From the NCBI GenBank assembly GCA_022578965.1, contig MU400773.1, positions 1 to 47,592 of the forward strand: a stretch of 47,592 bases of DNA. The letters run 5' to 3'. The notes under the pieces were generated by a model. It made no database searches and was not told the DNA's origin. It saw only the letters and a list, made by a program, of their open reading frames with translations. This DNA is from Xylaria sp. FL1777 (Eukaryota; Ascomycota; Sordariomycetes; Xylariales; Xylariaceae). Position 1 is the first letter of the stretch; each line of letters begins with the position of its first letter. The position numbers and the translations under genes were made by a program. Shown piece by piece: positions 9,630-20,640 of the stretch.

Positions 9630-12600
9630 TTAGTACTATTTTGTTAGCTTAATAGCTTTGCTTTTTTTTTATAACTTAAGCGCTTTTTAAAATTTTTAAT
9701 TGCTTTAAAAGCTATAATATTAATAATAAATATTTATTAATTATATTTAGTTAGCTAGCTTTTTTACTTAATAAAATAATATTCTTTTTTATTATAAATT
9801 ATTTTACTTATTATATTTTTAACTTTTTATTTTTTTAATTTATTTTTAAAGTTTAACATAAGCAAACTATATTTATGTTTAGCTTTTTAAAGCTTAAGCA
9901 GCTAAATTAAAAAAACAAAATAAAAATAGCTATATTATTTTAAAAAACTAATATAATATGCTTATAAACTAATTATAAAAAGAATTTAAAAAGGTTTAAT
10001 AAACTTAAGCGTTAATTTTTTATTTTTAAACTTAATATTTTTTATTAATAGTACTACTAAATCTCTAGTTTTAAAAGTTATAAGTTTATATTTATTATTA
10101 TAGTATTCTATATATTTATTAGTTATAATTTGCTATTGCTTTGTTATTTTGTTTTTAATAGTTTATAACTTATTAAAACGTTTTTATATAACTAAGATCT
10201 TTTTTAATATAAAGTTGTTTTTAATAAACAAACAAAATTTTAGTATATAACTATATAAAGCTTTAAAAAATAATCGTTTAGTTATATAATTAATAGCAGA
10301 ATTTATAGCAAAAAAAGCTTAAAGTAAAAATTAAAGCTAATTAGTTTGTTTACTATTTATAAAGCACCTAAAATAACTTTTAATTATTTAGTTTATTTGT
10401 TTTGTTTGTTTATTAGTTTTAAGATAAAATACTACTAAAAGTCTTTGCTTAACTTTTAAATAATAGCATAAATTAAACCAAAATTAGCTAATAAAAACAG
10501 AACTTTTATTAAAAACAATGCTTTTTAAACTATTATAAATATATTTAATTTTATAGTAAAATAAAACTGCTAGCTTAACTAAAGTTATAATAGTATTAAC
10601 TAGAAATAAATATATAAGCTTAGTAAATTTATTTATAATAATAAAAATAGCATTAATTAGTTTTTTTTTATAAAAGGTTTTTAATAAACCTGTAATAAAG
10701 TTTATAAATAGCTTTTATATAAATTTACTAAGTATTAATAAAGCATTAAGTTTACTGTATTTCTAGTAGTATTTTACTTTAGTTTTAAAGTAAATTATAT
10801 AGCTTTACATATACTTTTTAATATTTAGTTTTATATTGCTTTAGTAAAACTTTTGTTATAATAGTTCTAAAGTGCAGCTTTAGCTAAAATGTTTAGCTAA
10901 AAGATTATTATAGTATAGCTTAATAAGTTAAAAATGTATAGCTTTTTTAAAAAAAATATAGATTTTGTTTTTATAGCAAACTAAAGATTTTTTTATTAAC
11001 TATTAAAGATTTATAAGCTTTTCTACCTTTAATTGTTTTATAATTGCATAATATTTAAGGTTTCTTTTTTAAACCTTTTAAATAAAGTTTTTTAGCCTTT
11101 TAAAAGCTTTTAGATTTTTTAATTTCTTTAAGCTTGCAGCTATTTACGCACGTAAACATATAACTGCTTAAATAAAAAAAGCTTTTTTAGCAAGTGTAGC
11201 TTTAAAATATAAAGCCTTAGCTTAAGCACTAAAATATAAATTAAAAATTTTAACTTACTATATTACTACAACTTTTTTTTTTAACGTTAAAAAAATATTA
11301 ATATTACTAAGCAAAATAGCTATATAATTAAAATAGCGTAAAAAAAAATTAGCTTTATTTTTTTTACTTGCTTAATATTTAATAATAAAATTAAAAAAAG
11401 CTAATAATAAATATTAACAAGCTTGCTTTTTATTAAGCTTTAGCATTTTTATAAACGCTTAAAAGTTAATATAGTTAGTTAATATTTTAATTAATAAATT
11501 GCTTCTTTATAAATAATGCTATTAATGCTTAAAGCAATTTATTATTGCAAGCATTTTTTAGTTAAGCATACTATACTACATTTTTTTTTTAAATAGCTTT
11601 TAAAAATAAAACATAACTAATTTAAAAATGCTTTAATTATTTTGCTAGAATAGATTTTTTACAAAAGCTACTTTAAAAAAATTAGTTTTTAGCAATATTT
11701 GTTTTTTAAAGTTAAAATATATAAAAAAAATAGCTTGCTTAAATGCATCCTAAAAGTTCTTAAAAGCTTTTTTTCTAAAATTATTTAAAAAAATTTAACT
11801 TTTTTTTGTTTTTATTACGTTTTTTTTTAAATACTTAAACAAAAGCGTAACAATATAAGAATACCTGTTTATAAAACAGCAATAAAAATTATAAAACCTT
11901 AAAAATTATTATAACGCCTAATAAATATTTAATATAAGCTATTATTAAATAATGTTTATATATAAAAAGTTTATTTTAATTTTTTAGCTAAAAATAATAT
12001 AACTTAAAAATTTAATTTTTTTTTAATAAAATTAGCACTTAAATAGCTTAGCATATAATTTTGCTTTTTATAGCTTTTTAATAATGTTTTAAACATATTT
12101 TATATAAAAATTCTTATTTAAGAAAAAAATAAGCATATTATTAAAATATACAATATAAAATATATTTATTACATTATTAAGTGCTTTTTATATATAACTC
12201 TAAAAAGTAGCAAAAACATTTAATAAACCTATAAGCATAACTAGAAATTTATAGTAGCTATAACATATATAAAACGCTGTTTTTTATTTATTTCTTTTTT
12301 AAATATATAAATAATAATAAGCGTTTTTAAAGTTAATTTTGCTAAAGATTTTAGCTCTTAAAATTCTATTAAGCAGCTTTAAAATAAATAGTAAAATGTA
12401 TTAATTTTTACGCATAACTTAATTAAGTTTTTTATAGTTTATATATAAACATAAGCTTTTATTTTTTTTAAGTATAAAAAAAATTAAAGCGCTAATAAAG
12501 CTAGTAAACTTTTTAATTTTCTTTGCTTTTAGCATTTTATTAAGCTATTTTTATAGTTTTTTTAGCTTATTTTAAGCTAATAAGTATATAAAAAAATAAA

Positions 12601-13000
12601 GTACAACTATATTTTTTTTTAGCTTAATAGCAAAGTTTTTTTGCTTTAATTATAGCAATATATTTGCTTTATTAATATTAAAAAACTTAAATAAATTATA
12701 AAACTTTTTTAGAATTGCTATAAAATTAAAATAACTAAGGCTTTTTTTTAATTTTTTAAGCTATATAAATTTAAGTAGTTAAATAATAACGTAGCAGCAA
12801 GCTTAGTTTTAGCAAGCTTTCGCAAACTTAGTTAAGCTAAATACTTTTACTTAAAAGCAGCATAATTTAAAAAACTATTAATTAGTGCTTAAATTTAGTA
12901 TAATTTTTTTATTTTTTAAAGTAATTTAAAATAGTAAAAAAAGGCTGCTTTTAAAGCAATAGTTATAATTAATAGCTATATATGCACGCTTAATTTTGCA
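9630..13000 (-). pseudogene. Gypsy A1 pol: RT, integrase, chromodomain
   Basis: Reading down the minus strand, RT lies at about 12475-11990: INYKKLN, RAKIFSKINFKNAYYYL (family RAKIFSKIDLRNAYH) and KTAFYICYSYYKFLVM (KTAFRTRYGHFEYLVM). At 12151-12134 it reads VYFNNM where the catalytic box is VYLDDI; both Asp codons have become Asn by G-to-A. The integrase zinc finger is at about 10955-10770 (YYNNLLAKHFS, CTLELL, YIIYFKTKVK for the HHCC pattern). The core at about 10690-10540 reads NAIFIIINKFTKLIYLF (NAILVIVDRFTKMAHF). The C-terminal module is KFKNKKLTLKFIKPF near 10000, and the chromodomain is at about 9832-9730 (WKVKNIISKI, YYFIKQKS). The protease and RNase H parts are presumably at about 13000-12500 and 11900-11000 but I did not identify their motifs. 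Confidence 0.88.
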
Positions 13001-13199
13001 AGTAATACTATAACTATTAGTTAATTTGCAAACAATTTAATAAGCTTTATAAATAAGAAATCTATTTTTAGCAGTATGCTATAATATAAATATATAAAAA
13101 AATACTTGCTATAATTTATAATAAAAAGCAAAAATAAAATTAATACAGTTATATTTAGCACATAAATCAAAATTAATATAAGTTTTAACAAATAGTTTT

Positions 13200-15110
13200 A
13201 TAAAGCTAACAAAATAAATAGTACAAAAAGTATAAAAACAGCATAAAATAAGTATATAAAGTAATAACTTTAGCTTAAAACTTATAGCTAATATAATTAA
13301 TATTAAGCTTACTACTTGTTTTTTAAGTTATAGTACTATAGCTTTTATAAAAAAGGTATATAAAACTTTAATTGCTATTTCTAGTTTTTTTTATTTATGT
13401 TCTAGTTTTTATTTACTTAGATTTTTTAAATAGTTTGTTTTTAAGTAATATTATTATTATAGCTAATATAACTATTAAATCTATTGTTTTTATTATTGCT
13501 ATTATTATTATTACTTTTAAGCTAAAAGCAATTAAAAGCAATATAGCTAAGTTATTTATAGCTATAGCAAGTAAGGTTTTTATAAAAGTTTAAATTTAAA
13601 CTACTTTTATTATTATTTTAAAGTTAATTTAGAAAAGTTTTAAAAGTATAACAGTTTTTCAAAGTATAAATATTATTGTTATTACTTTAGTTGTTTATAT
13701 ATTTTTAGTTTTAATACTAGCTATAACCTTTATTATTATTGCTTTTACAGTATTAGTTCTAACCTTTATAGCTATTATTGCTTTTATAAAATTTTTAGTT
13801 ATTATTATTGCAGCTATTATTATAATTATTGCTTCTGCAAAAATAGTTTTAACTATTAAAACTAGTATTATTATTTCTGCAGCTAGTATTAATGTATTAA
13901 TTACTAGTTTAGTTTTGCTTAGTATTTAAGGTTAATTTACTAGTAATTTAAATAACGTTTAACTTTAGTTTTTTTTTACTGCAGTTTAAGCATTGTTCTT
14001 TAGTTATTAGTTCTTAATATTATTATATAGCATTAACTATATTAGCTCGTATAATTAGCAGTAAGTTATAATAGTTCATTAGTTTTTACTAAAATAATAT
14101 ACTTAGTTTTTAGTAATATAACAAAGCTTTTTTGCTTTTGTTTTAGCAAACATTCTAAAGTTTAATATTAATAAAGTATTAATTAAACAGTTTTAAGTTT
14201 TAGTTAGCTTGTTAACTTGCTTGTTTTAATTGTACGCTTATGTTAGCTTATAAAAAAACAAACTGCTTAAGCAAAGTTTTAATTTAATTTAAAAACATTT
14301 TTTAGTTAGTTTTAAATTGTTTTTTTTCTAAAGTTAATAACTTTTATAATGCTAATTAATAAGCATTTTTATAGTTTTAGTTTATATTGCTATACGCATA
14401 TAAAATTTTATTTTTATTATAATAAAATTTCTAATTAGCTTCTTTAAAAATAGTTTAAAGTTCTTTTATTTACTTTAGCTAGCATTAATAAGTAAATTTT
14501 ATGCTAAAAAAGTTATAGTTAAACTTTAATAGTTAGCTAAAATTAGCATTTTTAAATAAGTAGTATTAATAGTAATGTAAGCAATTTTAACATAATTAGT
14601 ATTTAGGTTTTCTTTAATTATGCTTTTTATTAAAGCTAGAAAATAAAGGGTTGTTATTATTACTAGAATTTTTATGTCTTTGTTTTTAACCTAAGTTGCA
14701 AAATTGTTTTTTAAAGTTTAAAAAGTTCTTTTGTTTTTTTAAAAATATTATTCCTTAGTTTTCTTGTTTATTCGATTATAAAGTAAAAGTAATACAAGCT
14801 GTTTTTAATTTTAAAGCAACTTGTTTGCTTTTATTTTTTTGCTGCATAATTTGCTGTTTTAGCTTTTCAATTTTAGCTAAAAGTTATGTAATTTATGTTT
14901 ATAACAGTTAAATATTAGCACCTAAAGCACTAAGTAATTATTATTTGCTTAAGCTTAGTTTTAAGAATAATTCGTGCTAAGTTCGTTTTTAGTTCATTAT
15001 TAAAGTTTGTCTTAAAAAAAGGCTATTAGAAATAATATTAGCTTGTATAATTAGTTAGTGTTTAGCTATTCTGTAGTATAACAAAGTATTATAAGTAACC
15101 TTATTTTAAA
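13200..15110 (-). pseudogene. Gypsy A1 gag-like region
   Basis: Minus-strand region between the 5' LTR and pol, the place of gag. At about 13930-13680 one frame is free of stops for about 80 codons and is made of Ile/Ala/Thr/Lys runs; undoing C-to-T changes gives a Thr/Ala-rich, charged low-complexity segment. At about 14760-14490 a frame reads KNKDIKILVI and NYVKIAYITI. I did not find a clear CCHC knuckle. The same region is repeated at 33100-35000 on the plus strand. Role inferred from position and conservation between the two copies. Confidence 0.55.
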
Positions 15111-15122
15111 AAGCTTTAAAAT

Positions 15123-15315
15123 TATTACAAAAGGTATAAAGCATTAAAGGTTAAGTATAATAGTTAATATATCTTTAGTTTTATAGTAAGTATTTAACAA
15201 AACTAAAGCTTAAAAAAAGGAAAAAACTCCTATAAAATAAATATAGAAAGGATATCTTATATATACATGTAACTTATAATATGTGCTAAAGTACCTAAAT
15301 AGCTTAATCATAACA
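15123..15315 (-). repeat. Gypsy A1 5' LTR (193 bp)
   Basis: Starts TATTACAAAAGGTATAAAGC on the plus strand (GGG of the other copy changed to AAA) and ends GCTTAATCATAACA. It is the better preserved right end of the LTR pair. In the minus-strand sense the element is transcribed from here toward lower coordinates. Confidence 0.88.
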
Positions 15316-15501
15316 AAAATTAGCTTAATATTTTATTTATAATCAAAACATAAATAATATTATTTAATAAATATAGTAATTAAAATTAAAATAAAAAAAC
15401 GTAGTAATTATAAACAAAGAACTAAAAAAAATACTAAAAAAGCTATAAAATTAATATGTTTAGCTAATTAATTAAGAACTATAAGCATTATAATATTATA
15501 A
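15316..15501. other. AT-rich spacer without recognised feature
   Basis: Between the Gypsy A1 LTR and the LINE tail I see only AT-rich sequence. Confidence 0.4.
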
Positions 15502-15700
15502 ATTATTATTATTATTAATAACCCGCTATGCTGTTTTGTAGCGCGGTTTTTCTACTTGTGTACCTATAGGTAAAACCGTACAAAAAGCCGGATAAAAACC
15601 CTATGCAACAATATTTACGCCGCTACTTCGAAGTTCTTTTACCTTATAACAACTAGTTTTTATTAACTAGCTCGCTAAACAGAAAATAATAGTTAAAAAG
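15502..15700 (-). other. LINE 3' end: (AAT)n tail and GC-richer 3' UTR
   Basis: ATT repeats at 15502-15519 abut a GC-richer stretch (about 15521-15665) that still has CpG and CpA, e.g. AACCCGCTATGCTG and AAGCCGGATAAAAACCC. A small stem is possible between CCGCTA and TAGCGCGG near 15523-15546. It lies downstream of ORF2 on the minus strand, so a 3' UTR is the natural reading. The weak RIP here suggests it is less often duplicated than the rest of the element. Confidence 0.5.
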
Positions 15701-18700
15701 CAAAAGAACTTTTTTTAAAGCTTTTAAACCTTTTGCTTTTTTAAAAAGCGCACAAAAGCTTTTTTCTTGTTTTTTAGGACCTTTAAAAGAGCACTTTTGC
15801 TCTTTTTGCTAGTTTTTTTTTTATTTTCTGCTTTTTTTTTTTTCTTTTTATTTTCTTTTATTTTAACTGCTTTATTATATATTGCTATTTTGTTAATAAT
15901 AAGTAGCTATTTTATAATATTATTTATAGCTTTAAGCTTTTTTATAGCTAGTTATAAGTTTTTATTAATTTATAGTAGTTTAGCTATAAAGCTTTTTTAT
16001 AGCTGCTTTTTTTTGTTTTTTAGTAAGTTATAACGTAAGATTATATATTAAAAGGTTTTTTTTTTTTTTGCGCATTTATAAAAAGATATAAAAAAGCTTA
16101 AAACTTTTTTTTTGTGTAAAAACGCCTTTAGCTCTATTTTTTTAGTGCATATTTATATTATTATAGTTGCTTTATGCTTTAATAATTTGCTATACTTTTT
16201 AAAAGCTTTATTTTTGCTAAGCTTTTGCTTAGCTATTATTAAGTAGCTATTACTTATTTTAGTTTAGCTTTATTTGCTTATTTATTTTTTTTTTAGTATA
16301 ATTTTAAGTTTTTTTTTTTAATTACTTTTTTTGCTAAAAGTTTAAAGCTAGCGTTAAATCTTTTTTAGCTATGCTTTTACTATTATTTATAAGCTTGCTT
16401 TTTGTTTAGTTTTTAGCTTTTTAAGCTTTTATGTTTTAAATAAAAGTTTTAATTTTTTTTGTTGCTTTTTAGATTAATTTTTTAATTACTAAACTTTTTA
16501 TGTAATGCTTATAAGCTATTGCTTTACTGCTAAAATACAAATTAATAAAAAAGATCTTTATTTTAATTTTTAAGTGCTTTATTTTAGTTATTTTAAAAGC
16601 TTTAGCTATACGTTTAAAGCATTTATTTTAAATTACTGCTAGCAAATTAATAATGCTTTTTGCTTTATTTTTTTTAAAGTTTTTATGCTAAGTTATTGCG
16701 CTATAAGCTAAAGTATTTTATATTATTGCAATATATACTTGTTTTGCTTTTGCTATATTGCTACTTTATGTAAAGTTTTATAGCTTAATTATTATATATA
16801 ACTAAATGTTTAGTTTTTTTTTAAGCTTTACTAAGTGTTTTTTTTATTTTATGTTTTTATTAAATTATACTTTTAAAAACTTTGTATTATTTTTTAGGTA
16901 TACTATTGCATTAAAAAAGTATACTACTTATATAAGCACTGTTTTATTGCTAAAAAAGTGCATTAATTTGCTTTTTTGCAGTATAAACTTTATTTTATGT
17001 TATTTTGCTTAACTTTTATATGTTTTTTATGCTGCTTTTAAAGCTTTGTAATTTTGCTTTATATTTTAAGTTTGCTATAATAAAGTTAATATTATTAATA
17101 AAGCTAACTATTATTAGCTTTTAATGCATAATAAAATTATTATAAAGTATTAAAATATATATAAAAAAAAAAAAAATAAAAATAAGAACTTTTAAAGAAC
17201 TTTAGCTTTTAGCACTATTAGCTAAAATATTACTTTATTAAAGCAAAAATGCACTATATAGTTTAATATAAAAAAGTTTACTTATATAACTATTTAAAAA
17301 AAAAAGTTCTTTTATTATAAAATATATATTATTTTTTCTTTATTAATAATATTAAAAGTTTTTATAATATTTAGCTGTAGTAAAAACGCTATACTTTTTT
17401 TGCTAATTGTTTTTTTTGCTGTTTTTAATACTAGTTTAATAACTATGTTTATTAATTTGTTTTATTTATTACTTATTTAGTTGTTTAATAAAAGACTTTT
17501 TTGCTTAGCTATTTTTACTATATAGTAATATAGCTTTTTTTTTAGCACTTTTTTTACTATATAAATAAACGTAATAAAACGCTACTTTTTAGCTGTTTTT
17601 TTAGTTTTTTTTTAACCTTTTAGGTTTAAATATAATTATTATTTTTGTTTGCTTAAATTACACTAAGTAGTACTTTAGTAAAAAGCTAGCAATATATAAT
17701 ATTGCTATTTTTTTTGCTAAAGCAAGTTTATAAGCTTTAAAAAAGCTATTAAATAGCAAGTTATTTTTTAGCGCTTTTTATAGCGCTAATTTTTATATTC
17801 ATAATATTATGTTTTTTTTTTTTGTATTAATATTAATTATAAATTTTTAGTAGCTATTATAAGTTAGGTTTTTTTTAAGTATATTAAATAAATTTACTAG
17901 TAGTATAAAAAAAAAGTATTTTACTAATAAAGCTGTTTTTTTTTTAAAAGTATTAATAAAAAGTAGCTTATTTTTTGTTTGTTTTAGCAGTAAAATTGCA
18001 GTAATTCTTAAAGCTAACTTATAAGCAAACTTTATTTATTTAGCTAAGCTTTATAATAACTTAAAATTCTTAAATGCTTTTATAAATGCTTGTTTTTAGT
18101 TATATTTTTATGCTTTTTTTACTTTATTACTAAAAGCTTTTTTTTTTTTTTTAAAAGCTTGTTATGCTGCTTTAGTTTTTTTGCTTTAAAACTTGCAGTA
18201 CGCTTGTTTTGCTTTTTTTTCTGTTTTAACTACTTTTAGAAATTATTAAAGTAATGCTTAGTGTTTTTTTTTTATAGTTTTTTTAAGCGTTATTTTATTT
18301 GCTATTTTTATTAGTTGTTAAATTAAAAAGTTAAAAGCATTATTTAGCTTGCTAAATATATATAGCATATATATTTCTATAATAATAGCTTTTGTTTTTG
18401 CAGCTGTTTTATTTTTGTTTAATTTAAGCTAGTTTTATTTTTCTGCTTTTTTTAAGTATTTTTGCAGAACTACTTTTAAGTTAATTATAACTTTTAATGC
18501 TTTATAATTAAAACTTAGCTATTTTAAGTTTTTTTAATAAATAGTAGCTAAATTACTAAATATTTATATTAAGTTTATTATTAAGCTTTTTTATTTATGC
18601 TTTGTTTTAGTTATTTTTTTTTAAAAAATAGCTAATATAAAATCTTATTATATAGTAAACTTAAGCAGTTTATTTACTTTTTAGCTTTTTTTGTTTTTTA

Positions 18701-19080
18701 AGTTTTATAATAAATAGTAAAAGTTAAAGTTACTTATAAATATATAGCGTTTTTTTAGCTTGCTTGTTTTATATATTTTTTAAATCAAACTATGCTAAAC
18801 TGTTTTTTTTTAATTTAGCAAATATATTAATTATAAAAATATTGCTAAATTATTGCTGCTTATTATAACTTTTGCTTAGTTTTTATTAACGTTTTTTACT
18901 AGCGTTTTTATTGCAATTTTTTTGTTTATATATAACGTAGCTTTACTTTTTAACTAAATAACCTAATAATTACTATTATTAAAGCAATATATATTGCTAT
19001 ATTTGTTAATTATTAGCTTTTAAACTACTATATAATTAAAGCTGTTATTTTATAGCATATATACTATATTGCTTTTAAAT
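15700..19080 (-). pseudogene. LINE ORF2: reverse transcriptase of Tad1 type
   Basis: At 17105-17085 the minus strand reads SFINNIN, the LINE RT box normally F(V/A)DD, with both Asp codons changed to Asn. It is followed by a stretch typical of Tad-like RTs: ANLKYKAKLQSFKSS, then KIKFILQKSKLMHF (usual form F.P.K.ELIHF), then FLKVQFNKNIKQKKHL (usual form VLGVWLD..L.WKEHI, with the stop codon read as Gln/Trp). An endonuclease domain is expected at about 19050-18200; one segment near 18960 (VIIRLFS) might be the QEPW-type motif but is not convincing. The region below 16700 should hold the C-terminal part of ORF2, which I could not resolve. Confidence 0.72.
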
Positions 19081-20600
19081 TTTATAATGTTTTAAAAAAT
19101 AATGTTATATATTATTAAGTTAATAAAAATAAGTTTTTGCTTGCATTGCTAGTTTATTATTTTTTTGCTAGTAACTTTTTTTTATTTAGCTTTATAAATG
19201 CTAATATTATTAGCATTTTTAAACTATTTTTATTTACTTTTTTGCTTATTATTACTGCTTTTTTAATACTTTAAAAGCTTTTAGGTTATAATATATATGC
19301 TGCTTTTGCTTTGTTTTTTTGTTTAACTTTTTTTTAGCAAGCTTTATTTTATATTGCGTGCGCTTTTTTGTAGTTTATATATTTTTGCTTTGCTTTTTAT
19401 GTTTTTACTAAGCAGCTTTTTTTATTTTTTTAATGCTTTAAAGCTAAACAATAGTTATACTTTAAGTTTTTGCAATAATATTTAGCTATATAACTATATT
19501 TATAGCAATTAAAGCACTATATAACTTTAAGCTTTATAGCAAAAAGTTTGCAATTAAATAGCTAAACTTTTTATAAAAAGCTGTTTTTATATATTGTTTT
19601 AGCTATTATAATACTGCTTATATATAATAATATTAATATAAATCTAGCTTTTATGTTTTTAAATAACATTTTTTTGCATTTTATAACTTTAAGGTGTTTG
19701 CTACGTAATAATTGCAATAAGTTTTCGTTTAAATGTATTACTTTAATTTGTTTTGCTAAAATGCTTTTTATTATTAGCGCTGCTTTTTTTTGTTATACTT
19801 TTAATTTTTCTTCGAAAGCTTTTATAATTTACTTTTTTTTTTAGCTTTTTAAAGTACTGCTTTTTTAAAAATAATTACTATATTTTTGCTATATAGCTTT
19901 TTAGCAGCAATTATATTGCTACTTATAAACGCTATATTTATTGCCTTAATAATATTAGCTAGTGTTTTGTTTTTAAAGTTATTAGCTTATTTTTTAACCT
20001 TAATTAATATTTCTTTGTTTTGTTTAAATAGCATTGCTTTATTGTTATAAGCTAGCTATAAAGCTGCAATTTATGCTTAAAATTTTAGCGTGTTTATATT
20101 TAACAAAGTTTATTAAAAAAGCTTTTAAATAGTATTTTTAACGCTTTTTTAGTTAGCTTTTATAGTAGCATTTAAGTTATAGCAAGTTATAAATATATTA
20201 AAGTTATTTTTATTGTTAAGCTTTATGCTTTGCTAGCTTTTTTGGGCTTTTTTTAATGTATGCGTTATTTATGCTTTTTTTGCGTTTTTTTAAAAAAAAA
20301 TTCTTTTTGCTATTTTTTCTTCTATTAGCAGCTATAATACTAGTTTTATAATTTTGTTAACTATTTTTTATACACTAAAAAGTTTATTAGCTTTATGTTT
20401 TTTGTTAAAACGCTACTGCATTATAGTTACATTGCTAATAAGTTTTAGTAGCACGTTAGTTATATTTTTAATAAATAAGTTATTTAACACTATTTTTTCG
20501 TTGTTTATTATATTTGCACTTTGTAAATAAAGTGCAACTTACTTAGTAAATAAAAGTTGCTATGCTAATTTTAGCGATTTTAATTATTTAATAATTAAGC
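19080..20600 (-). pseudogene. LINE ORF1: coiled coil and zinc knuckles
   Basis: The minus strand reads, in order, ANIIKAINIAFISSNIIAAK, then KKAVL and KKKSKLQKLSKKN (coiled-coil-like), then at about 19520-19380 CFNCYKYSYIAKYYCKN, CLALKH and INYKKAHAI. This matches the nucleocapsid-like knuckles of fungal Tad1 ORF1 (CY.C..YGH....C, C..C...H, C.NC.G.H.AW...C). After the knuckles comes KKVKQKNKAKAAYI, also typical. ORF1 proteins bind element RNA in the retrotransposition particle. About 500 codons, with RIP-type stops. Confidence 0.68.
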
Positions 20601-20640
20601 TCAAACTTATAAAGTTATAGTTAAGTGTAAAGAATTCAAA

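Larger units (their letters stand above)
7310..15315 (-). mobile_element. Full-length chromodomain Gypsy (Ty3-like) LTR retrotransposon, copy A1
   Basis: An 8.0-kb element bounded by two 193-bp direct LTRs and coding on the minus strand: gag-like region, pol with RT, integrase zinc finger and core, then chromodomain. About 2.1 kb separates the pol end from the 3' LTR, unusually long for the family, and carries a long frame on the opposite strand (7946-9520). Flanks are TAAAA on the left and AAAAT on the right, so at most four A bases could be a target duplication. A second, truncated copy lies inverted at 32836-36707. All frames are broken by RIP-type stops, so it is not autonomous now. Confidence 0.9.
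15502..20640 (-). mobile_element. Tad1-like LINE (non-LTR retrotransposon), RIP-degraded
   Basis: About 5.1 kb coding on the minus strand with two ORF regions: ORF1 with a Lys/Gln-rich coiled coil and zinc knuckles (about 20600-19080), then ORF2 with reverse transcriptase (about 19080-15700). The 3' end is marked by an (AAT)n tail, seen on the plus strand as ATT repeats at 15502-15519. No terminal repeats were found, which fits a LINE. Both ORFs carry many TAA/TAG stops. The 5' boundary near 20640 is placed where strand composition switches from T-rich to A-rich. Confidence 0.78.

Noticed and set aside
13372..13593. Hydrophobic 73-codon plus-strand frame, with a near-identical one at 34558-34779 on the minus strand
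   Set aside because: Both lie antisense to the same low-complexity part of the two Gypsy gag regions; the hydrophobic residues are complements of Asn/Lys/Thr-rich codons.
15521..15600. Possible tRNA in the GC-richer stretch
   Set aside because: A short stem is present, but no cloverleaf, T-loop GTTCRA or anticodon arm can be drawn.
15767..19844. Short hydrophobic plus-strand frames at 15767-16033, 16806-17012 and 19653-19844
   Set aside because: They are opposite to the LINE ORFs, whose minus-strand RT and zinc-knuckle motifs explain the sequence.
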